Positions 6,908 through 11,359 of a DNA stretch of 11,359 nucleotides are shown here, one piece after another. The stretch is taken from NCBI GenBank assembly GCA_947462515.1, contig CANHPJ010000024.1:1-11359 (forward strand), written 5' to 3'. Below the pieces are notes generated by a model. The model did not search any database, was not told where the DNA came from, and saw only the letters and a program-made list of their open reading frames with translations. The stretch's first letter is position 1; every line of letters begins with the position of its first letter. The position numbers and the translations under genes were made by a program. Source of the DNA: Bacteroidota bacterium. Lineage in GTDB: Bacteria > Bacteroidota > Bacteroidia > JACCXN01.

Positions 6908-8137
6908 ATGTCAAAAAATATTGTTAAATGTTCGTTTTGCGGAAGAGAAAAGCAAGAAACCACAGTTTTAATAGCTGGTCTTACTGGTCATATTTGTGAT
7001 AATTGTGTAGTTCAAGCTCAATCCATTGTTAAGGAAGAATTGTCAGAAAAAAGCAATAAAAACCTTTCCAAAAATCTTAAGCTGAATACTCCAAAAGAGA
7101 TCAAAAACACTATTGATGAGTATGTAATAGGTCAAGATGAGGCGAAAAAGATATTAGCGGTAGCTGTTTATAATCACTATAAACGAATAATGCAAAAGAC
7201 CATTAAAAATGATGATGTTGAAATTGAAAAATCAAACATTGTTTTGGTTGGAGAAACAGGAACTGGAAAAACTTTATTGGCGAAGTCAATTGCTAAAATG
7301 TTGAATGTTCCGTTTTGTATCGCTGACGCTACTGCTCTGACTGAAGCAGGTTATGTAGGTGAAGATGTTGAAAGTATTTTATCACGCTTATATCAGGCAG
7401 CTGATTTTGATGTGGATGCAACAGAAAGAGGTATTGTTTTTATAGATGAAATAGATAAGATTGCAAGAAAAAGCGATAATCCCTCTATTACTAGGGATGT
7501 TTCTGGCGAAGGTGTTCAGCAAGCGTTACTCAAACTAATTGAGGGTTCGGTTGTTAATGTTCCTCCACAGGGAGGCAGAAAGCATCCAGATCAAAAATAT
7601 GTGCATATCAATACCAAAAACATTCTTTTTGTTTGCGGTGGAGCATTCGATGGAATTGATAAGACAATTGCAAAAAGATTAAATACTAACTCTATAGGAT
7701 TTAGTTCGTTGAAAGATGAATTGAACAAGGAGAATATGTTACAGTATATTACTCCTCAGGATTTAAAATCGTTCGGATTGATTCCAGAGTTAATTGGAAG
7801 GTTGCCAGTATTGACACATCTTAATCCTCTGGATAGAGAAACCTTAAGAAGGATTTTAGTTGAGCCGAAAAATTCTTTAGTGAAACAGTATGTAAAGTTA
7901 TTCGATATTGATGGGGTGGCTTTAAGTTTTGAAGATGCTACTTTAGATTTAATTGTAGATAAAGCAATAGAGTTTAAACTGGGCGCAAGAGGACTAAGAA
8001 CAATATGCGAAGCTATTATGGTAGATGCAATGTTTGACTTACCATCTGATAAGCAAATTAAGGAGTTCAAAATTACTCTACGTTATGCAAAAGATAAACT
8101 AAAAAAGTCAAGTGTAAACAAACTTAAGGTGGCTTAG
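6908..8137 (+). CDS. clpX: ATP-dependent Clp protease ATP-binding subunit ClpX
   Basis: The AAA+ unfoldase that recognises, unfolds and threads substrates into ClpP, 409 residues and complete. The N-terminal zinc-binding domain has cysteines C8, C11, C30 and C33. Walker A is GETGTGKT (115-122) and Walker B is IVFIDEID (176-183). The pore-1 loop GYVG is at 148-151 and the RKH pore loop at 224-226. The ClpP-docking IGF loop is at 263-265, and the arginine finger region ELIGRLP and sensor II GARGLR (359-364) are present. The IGF loop matters because it shows this ClpX is built to work with a ClpP, consistent with clpP next door. The ATG at 6908 has leader AAAGTAATT and no true Shine-Dalgarno. 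The upstream hairpin means expression must come from readthrough or from a promoter inside or upstream of clpP. No clear terminator follows. Confidence 0.98.
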   Translation: MSKNIVKCSFCGREKQETTVLIAGLTGHICDNCVVQAQSIVKEELSEKSNKNLSKNLKLNTPKEIKNTIDEYVIGQDEAKKILAVAVYNHYKRIMQKTIKNDDVEIEKSNIVLVGETGTGKTLLAKSIAKMLNVPFCIADATALTEAGYVGEDVESILSRLYQAADFDVDATERGIVFIDEIDKIARKSDNPSITRDVSGEGVQQALLKLIEGSVVNVPPQGGRKHPDQKYVHINTKNILFVCGGAFDGIDKTIAKRLNTNSIGFSSLKDELNKENMLQYITPQDLKSFGLIPELIGRLPVLTHLNPLDRETLRRILVEPKNSLVKQYVKLFDIDGVALSFEDATLDLIVDKAIEFKLGARGLRTICEAIMVDAMFDLPSDKQIKEFKITLRYAKDKLKKSSVNKLKVA

Positions 8138-8224
8138 TCATATTAATTAAGTCGGGTTATATGAGGTATAAAGTTTGTCTCTTATTAAAATCATATTTCA
8201 CATATTAAAAAAAAATAAGTTAAA

Positions 8225-8256
8225 TTTTGTTAACAGATTTATTTTTTGTAAGTTTG
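8225..8256 (+). promoter_or_regulatory. Canonical Bacteroidota promoter for the small lipoprotein gene
   Basis: TTTTG (8225-8229) as -33 and TAAGTTTG (8249-8256) as an exact TAnnTTTG -7 box, with a 19-base spacer between TTG and the -7 box. Transcription would start near 8262, leaving an AT-rich leader of about 35 bases before the ATG at 8299. Confidence 0.82.
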
Positions 8257-8298
8257 TTCCTGATTTCACTAGTTATTAACAAATTAATTAAATTAAAA

Positions 8299-8535
8299 AT
8301 GAAAAAGTTTTTATCGTTAGCGATGGTAGCTGGTCTTTTTGCTTTCGTAGCATGTGGACCTTCTGCAGAAGAAAAAGCAAAACAAGAAGCAGAAACTGCT
8401 GCTGCTGCTAATGCAGCTATGAATGAATTAGAAGCTACAGCTCCAGCTACTGAAGTTGCTGCTACTGATTCTGCTGCAACTGCTGCTGCTCCTGCTGCTG
8501 CTCCTGCTGCTGAAGCTTCTCATGGTGGTCACTAA
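8299..8535 (+). CDS. Small alanine-rich lipoprotein
   Basis: A 78-residue predicted lipoprotein. MKK, then a hydrophobic stretch LSLAMVAGLFAF, then FVAC with the lipidated Cys at 19 form a type II signal peptide with a slightly relaxed lipobox. The mature chain is 60 residues, 25 of them alanine. It starts with a charged EEKAKQEAE segment, passes through A/T/P-rich low complexity, and ends SHGGH, where two histidines could bind metal (speculative). The gene uses GCT alanine codons heavily and contains a 12-base repeat. The frame stays open upstream to a TTG at 8227, but that codon lies inside the promoter, so ATG 8299 is the start. It has its own canonical promoter and a very strong terminator, which suggests high, independent expression. 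I do not recognise a family. Similar short Ala-rich lipoproteins occur in Bacteroidota without known function. An envelope location is the only firm inference. Confidence 0.85.
   Translation: MKKFLSLAMVAGLFAFVACGPSAEEKAKQEAETAAAANAAMNELEATAPATEVAATDSAATAAAPAAAPAAEASHGGH
8482..8505 (+). repeat. Two tandem copies of a 12-base coding repeat
   Basis: GCTGCTGCTCCT occurs twice in tandem and in frame, encoding AAAP-AAAP, followed by a half copy GCTGCT. Length variation by slippage would stay in frame and only change the low-complexity tail. Confidence 0.8.
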
Positions 8536-8552
8536 GAGATGATTTAAGATTC

Positions 8553-8587
8553 AAAAAAAGCCCCTGCAATATGCAGGGGCTTTTTTT
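8553..8587. terminator. Strong bidirectional intrinsic terminator
   Basis: GCCCCTGCA (8560-8568) pairs perfectly with TGCAGGGGC (8572-8580) around ATA. It is flanked by seven A's (8553-8559) and seven T's (8581-8587), so the pairing can extend to 16 bp. It sits 17 bases after the lipoprotein stop and also faces the end of the S41 peptidase gene. Confidence 0.95.
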
Positions 8588-8668
8588 ATGGAATTTTTTT
8601 AAGTTTGATAACTCTTAACTTTTATTTTGGAAAAGAATTTTAAAAGACAAAATCTAAAAAACGGGTTG

Positions 8669-10279
8669 CTATATTTTGGTTTTTGTATTTAATGCTTTCT
8701 GAAAAGTTTTATCTAATGATTGAATGACCTTGTAGAATCCTTCGTTTTTCCATAGTTGTTTTGCTATATGAGCTTTTAGTCTTGTTTTTAAAGTCCTGCT
8801 TGATTTGTTCAAATCAATAAATTCAGATGTTAAACCATTTTTTTTCGAATAATTAATGAAATCATTGAAAATTGATTCTGTTATTTGAAAGGTAGTGTTA
8901 AAGGATTCAAAATTTTTGAATTTTTTCAATACATCTCTATGATTATCAACGTAATCAAAGGCAAATTGATTAATAAGTCCAAGCTGATTTAATTCAAGAA
9001 TAAAAAAATTATTTTCGGTAGTATCAACAGGCACAAAAATATCTGGCATTATGCCACCTCCTCCGTATACAATTCTTCCTCGTTCGGTATAAAATTTCAA
9101 TGAGTCTGAAAAGTGAATGCTATCTTTTTCCATCAGTTCTCCCTTTTCATAACGTTGATAGGTCTCGTTAAAATAATCTTCACCCTCTGTTTTGTAGGGT
9201 TTTTGAATACACCTTCCGCTTGGAGTATAATATCTTGCAATAGTTAGCCTTATTGCACTGTTGTCAGGCCATATTACCTGTTCTTGAACCAATCCTTTAC
9301 CGAATGTTCTTCTTCCAATTATCAATCCCTTGTCATGGTCCTGAATCGCCCCTGCTAATATCTCACTTGCAGATGCAGACCCCTCATCCACCAAAATGGA
9401 TAAATTAAGATTTTCGAATGAGCCTGCATTGGTTGAATAGTGAGATGATTTTGGTCTGGCTTTTCCTTCAGTGTATACAATAAGTTTTTTAGGTTCCAAA
9501 AACTCATCAGCCAAACTTATAGCAGCATCTAGGTAGCCTCCTCCATTGCCTCTTAAATCCAAAATTAAGGAAGTCATTCCTTTGCTTTTTAAAACTGAGG
9601 CGGTTTCTACAAACTCCTGATGAGTGTTTTTTGCGAAACGACTAAGCTTGATATACCCAGTGTTACTTGTTACCATATAACCCACATCAATACTCTTGAT
9701 TGGTATTTTCCCTCTTACTAAAGTGTAATTTTGTTTTTTGTTTTTCCTTAGAACTGTAACTTCAACTTTGGTATCTTTAGCTCCCTTGAGTTTTTTTACT
9801 ATTCCTTCTGAATCTATTTTTTTTCCTGCAATGGTTTCTCCATTTACCCTAATAAGCCTGTCTCCTGCTATTATTCCAGCTGCCTCCGAAGGGCCTCCCT
9901 CAATAGTTGAAATCACAATTAAAGTATCTTTTTGCATGTTGAATTCTATGCCTATGCCCTCAAAATTTCCTTCCAGAGGTTCATTTGCAGCAGCAAGTTC
10001 TTCTTCTGCAATATAATAGGAGTGAGGGTCAAGGTCACTTAAAATACTGTTAATTGCCTTGTCAACGAGTTGTTCTTTCTTTATGTCATCAACATATTCT
10101 TGCTCAATAAAATTTATCAACTCATTTATTTTATTGAAGCTATTTGGCTGTAATGAAAAGAAGTTTTTTGAAGAATTGTGATTGGAGTTAAGTCCTGTGC
10201 CAATTAATATGCCCAAGCCAAGTGCAATTGAAAATGCCAGTGGAAGATAAATTGCTAGTTTGTTATTTTTAGGATCCAT
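8669..10279 (-). CDS. S41 family C-terminal processing peptidase (CtpA/Prc-like)
   Basis: A membrane-anchored serine protease of 536 residues acting in the periplasm. An uncleaved-looking N-terminal hydrophobic segment (about 8-30) is followed by a helical region with INFIEQEYVD. A PDZ domain spans about 100-185, with FEGIGIEF, GGPSEAAGIIAGDRLIRVNG and a carboxylate-binding loop of normal form. The S41 core spans about 195-360. The Ser/Lys catalytic pair is clear: Ser303 in GSASASE (300-306) and Lys328 in TFGKG, with Gln332 four residues on, matching the Ser-Lys-Gln arrangement of E. coli Prc. LDLRGNGGG (240-248) is also family-typical. About 120 residues after the core (416-536) form a less conserved C-terminal region. 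Known members cleave C-terminal tails of envelope proteins; the substrate here is unknown. The ATG at 10279 is preferred over an adjacent in-frame TTG (10282). It follows the dCMP deaminase gene by 32 bases, so they are probably one operon. Confidence 0.94.
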   Translation of the reverse strand: MDPKNNKLAIYLPLAFSIALGLGILIGTGLNSNHNSSKNFFSLQPNSFNKINELINFIEQEYVDDIKKEQLVDKAINSILSDLDPHSYYIAEEELAAANEPLEGNFEGIGIEFNMQKDTLIVISTIEGGPSEAAGIIAGDRLIRVNGETIAGKKIDSEGIVKKLKGAKDTKVEVTVLRKNKKQNYTLVRGKIPIKSIDVGYMVTSNTGYIKLSRFAKNTHQEFVETASVLKSKGMTSLILDLRGNGGGYLDAAISLADEFLEPKKLIVYTEGKARPKSSHYSTNAGSFENLNLSILVDEGSASASEILAGAIQDHDKGLIIGRRTFGKGLVQEQVIWPDNSAIRLTIARYYTPSGRCIQKPYKTEGEDYFNETYQRYEKGELMEKDSIHFSDSLKFYTERGRIVYGGGGIMPDIFVPVDTTENNFFILELNQLGLINQFAFDYVDNHRDVLKKFKNFESFNTTFQITESIFNDFINYSKKNGLTSEFIDLNKSSRTLKTRLKAHIAKQLWKNEGFYKVIQSLDKTFQKALNTKTKI

Positions 10280-10311
10280 CAATTGTAAAAACCTTGTTTT
10301 GCTGCTTTTGT

Positions 10312-10779
10312 TTAATCTTTTTTATATTTTACAACTTCCACGCCAAACTTGGTAAGAAAATCTACTCCTTCATCGCTAGACATTCCCTTATATTCAGCAT
10401 ATGAAGCCAAGTAAAAAACCTTTTTTATTCCTGTTGCAAAAATCATTCTGGCGCAAGGAAGGCAGGGAGAAAGTGTTACAAATAAACAAGTGCCTTCAAG
10501 GTCTATTTTGTTTTTGGCGGCATATATAATTGCATTTTCCTCGGCATGCAGCGCAAGAGAACATCCTCCTTTGTTGCTTCTTTTGCATCCTTCGAGAGGC
10601 CATTCTTCATCACAGTTGTGGGTACCAGCGGGGGGGCCATTATATCCAAGAGACACAATTCTGGTGTCTTTTGCAATAACTGATCCAACCTTCATCTTAA
10701 CACAATGAGATCTTTTGGCTAGGTTAACAGCCAAATCCATATAAATGTCTTCAAAACTAGGTTTTAAATCTTTTCCCAT
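10312..10779 (-). CDS. dCMP deaminase / ComEB-type cytidine-deoxycytidylate deaminase
   Basis: A zinc-dependent cytosolic deaminase of 155 residues, most likely converting dCMP to dUMP for thymidylate synthesis. The zinc site is complete: HAE at 78-80, with Glu80 as the proton shuttle, and PCLPC at 105-109 with Cys106 and Cys109. Other family blocks are AKRSHCVKMKVGSVIAKDTRI (21-41), the substrate region GYNGPPAGTHNCDEEWP (45-61), which in dCMP deaminases holds an additional zinc-binding site, and SYAEYKGMSSDEGVDFL near the end. The NGPPAGTHNCDE block separates it from plain cytidine deaminases and from tRNA adenosine deaminase TadA. The ATG at 10779 gives the expected N terminus. It is the first gene of a probable operon with the S41 peptidase. 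The pairing has no obvious metabolic logic. Confidence 0.93.
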   Translation of the reverse strand: MGKDLKPSFEDIYMDLAVNLAKRSHCVKMKVGSVIAKDTRIVSLGYNGPPAGTHNCDEEWPLEGCKRSNKGGCSLALHAEENAIIYAAKNKIDLEGTCLFVTLSPCLPCARMIFATGIKKVFYLASYAEYKGMSSDEGVDFLTKFGVEVVKYKKD

Positions 10780-10814
10780 GCGGCGATTAAGTCTTTCTGT
10801 TTTATTCGTGATTG

Positions 10815-10844
10815 CTAAAATAGGTAAAAATTAAGCTGCTTCAA
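10815..10844 (-). promoter_or_regulatory. Probable promoter of the dCMP deaminase-S41 peptidase operon
   Basis: On the minus strand, TTG (10844-10842), a 19-base spacer, then TATTTTAG (10822-10815), which differs from TAnnTTTG at one position. It ends 35 bases before the ATG at 10779. The good spacer supports it despite the imperfect -7 box. Confidence 0.5.
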
Positions 10845-10976
10845 CAAGAAATTTTGTTTGGGATAACTAAATTCCAATAAATGATTTTGAAACCGTTTTG
10901 TTCTTTATTTAGGGGAAAAGAGAGTTTTGTTTGGGGTTAATCCTTTGTTTACTGGGAGTATTTGCGATTTAGAGGA

Positions 10977-11014
10977 TATAATAAAAGCTGTCAGTTGTGA
11001 CAGCTTTTATTATA
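10977..11014. terminator. 17-bp perfect hairpin terminator abutting tRNA-Leu(CAA)
   Basis: A perfect inverted repeat, with 17 bp between 10977-10993 and 10998-11014 and loop GTTG. Its core is AAAAGCTGTCA/TGACAGCTTTT and its outer pairs are A/T-only. Read on the minus strand, the 3' arm ends in TTTTATTATA after the GC core, giving a U-rich tail. The hairpin begins one base beyond the tRNA discriminator base (11016). Confidence 0.85.
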
Positions 11015-11015
11015 G

Positions 11016-11099
11016 TACCCAGAGCCGGGGTCGAACCGGCACGACAGTGAAGTCACAGGTGTTTGAGACCAGCGCGTCTACCAATTCCGCCATCTGGGC
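11016..11099 (-). tRNA. tRNA-Leu(CAA)
   Basis: A class II tRNA on the minus strand. The acceptor GCCCAGA (11099-11093) pairs with TCTGGGT (11023-11017), with a G-T pair at the end, and discriminator A at 11016. The D region GGCGGAATTGGTAGACGC is typical of leucine tRNAs. The anticodon loop CTCAAAC (11067-11061) gives anticodon CAA, which reads UUG. The anticodon stem is CTGGT/ACCTG with a T-T mismatch at positions 28-42 (11071 and 11057). The variable arm is 15 bases with stem GAC/GTC. The T arm GCCGG-TTCGACC-CCGGC is perfect. CCA is not encoded (CTA follows). The gene looks functional apart from the mismatch. Confidence 0.94.
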
Positions 11100-11119
11100 A
11101 TTATTTATAAATTGGTCTG

Positions 11120-11151
11120 CAAAACTATTAAAATTTTTGGTTTCATTACAA
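11120..11151 (-). promoter_or_regulatory. Promoter of tRNA-Leu(CAA)
   Basis: On the minus strand, TTG (11151-11149), a 21-base spacer, then TAGTTTTG (11127-11120), an exact TAnnTTTG, followed by CA. The -7 box ends 20 bases before the tRNA 5' end, a fitting distance for a stable RNA with a short leader. Confidence 0.75.
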
Positions 11152-11258
11152 GAAAAAAGTTTTTTTTGTTTTTTTTTCTTAGAATGAGCTTGGTTTCTTA
11201 TCTGTTTAGCTTGTGTAATCTTTTGACTGAAGCATTATTCTTATTAATTGACAATGAT

Positions 11259-11314
11259 TTGAAAAGTTAATTAAAAGAATAATTAGTTTTGTAAAATCAT
11301 AATCCTTAAATTTG
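11259..11314 (+). promoter_or_regulatory. Two overlapping promoter-like elements upstream of the right-edge gene
   Basis: TAAATTTG (11307-11314), followed by C, is an exact -7 match ending 30 bases before the ATG at 11345, though the nearest upstream TTTTG is only 15 bases away. A second exact match TAGTTTTG (11284-11291) has a TTG (11259-11261) 22 bases upstream. At least one probably drives the gene beginning at the edge. Confidence 0.6.
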
Positions 11315-11344
11315 CTTCCCTTTTTAAAAATTATTCAATTAAGG

Positions 11345-11359
11345 ATGGAAAACCAAGTA
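11345..11359 (+). CDS. Start of an unidentified gene cut by the window edge
   Basis: ATG at 11345 opens a frame encoding MENQV up to the edge. AAGG precedes the ATG directly, and a canonical -7 element lies 30 bases upstream. Five codons are too few to name a product. The call rests on promoter context and the absence of any other gene to explain that promoter. Confidence 0.45.

Noticed and set aside
7756..8070. Minus-strand open frame opposite clpX.
   Set aside because: Shadow of the conserved clpX coding sequence. Its Ser/Ile-rich translation is typical of an antisense frame.
8138..8164. Possible hairpin TCATAT...ATATGA after clpX as a terminator.
   Set aside because: Only 6 A/T-rich pairs, a 15-base loop and no following T run.
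8227..8298. A 24-codon N-terminal extension of the lipoprotein from a TTG at 8227.
   Set aside because: The TTG is part of the -33 box and the transcript would start downstream of it. The ATG at 8299 gives a textbook lipoprotein signal peptide.
9738..10016. Plus-strand open frame opposite the PDZ region of the S41 peptidase.
   Set aside because: Antisense to a highly conserved domain, with no independent support.
10852..10935. Direct repeat TTTTGTTTGGG at 10852-10862 and 10925-10935.
   Set aside because: Eleven bases of low-complexity G/T sequence, two copies only, no flanking gene or symmetry. Chance in AT-rich DNA is likely.
10927..11187. A plus-strand open frame of 86 codons.
   Set aside because: It runs through a terminator hairpin and antisense across the whole tRNA-Leu(CAA). 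Composition and predicted protein are not gene-like.
1..11359. Mobile elements, CRISPR arrays, toxin-antitoxin or defence genes, and integration at the tRNA genes.
   Set aside because: No transposase or integrase, no regular spaced repeats, no terminal inverted repeats and no duplicated tRNA 3' ends were seen. The genes are housekeeping or ordinary envelope functions.

Overview
The window reads as ordinary chromosomal DNA from a low-GC member of the Bacteroidota. Four things point there. Several upstream regions carry the group's -7 element TAnnTTTG, in some cases with TTG 19-22 bases upstream. Start codons are preceded by A/T-rich sequence, mostly without Shine-Dalgarno motifs. There is a DUF3127 protein, a family I know mainly from this phylum. 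The housekeeping genes also have lineage-typical sequences. I would not go below phylum with confidence.

Left block (1-3070, + strand): three tightly packed membrane-protein genes. They are the 3' part of a flippase-like (lysylphosphatidylglycerol synthase TM / UPF0104) protein, a membrane family 2 glycosyltransferase overlapping it by ATGA, and a DppC/OppC-type ABC permease 20 bases further on. A hairpin with A and T runs closes the block and can also serve the convergent genes.

Second block (3095-4411, - strand): a flavin reductase-like flavoprotein, then a small DUF3127 OB-fold-like protein with an SSB-like C-terminal tip. A short AT-rich region with divergent -7 elements separates them from tRNA-Leu(UAG) on the + strand.

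Central block (4583-8137, + strand): tRNA-Leu(UAG), trigger factor (tig), clpP and clpX. This is a protein folding and degradation cluster: ribosome-bound chaperone, protease chamber, and the AAA+ unfoldase that feeds it. Intrinsic terminators lie after the tRNA and, notably, between clpP and clpX only 12 bases before the clpX start.

Right block (8249-11359): a self-contained gene for a small alanine-rich lipoprotein, with a canonical promoter and a very strong terminator. It converges on a dCMP deaminase-S41 peptidase operon on the - strand. Next comes tRNA-Leu(CAA) on the - strand with a 17-bp terminator hairpin touching its 3' end. The first five codons of a + strand gene, preceded by promoter-like elements, sit at the right edge.

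I saw no mobile element, CRISPR array, phage gene, toxin-antitoxin pair or defence system, and no evidence of a new multi-gene system. The points worth a second look are modest: the clpP/clpX terminator, the SSB-like tail on the DUF3127 protein, the insulated Ala-rich lipoprotein, and the T-T mismatch in the tRNA-Leu(CAA) anticodon stem.
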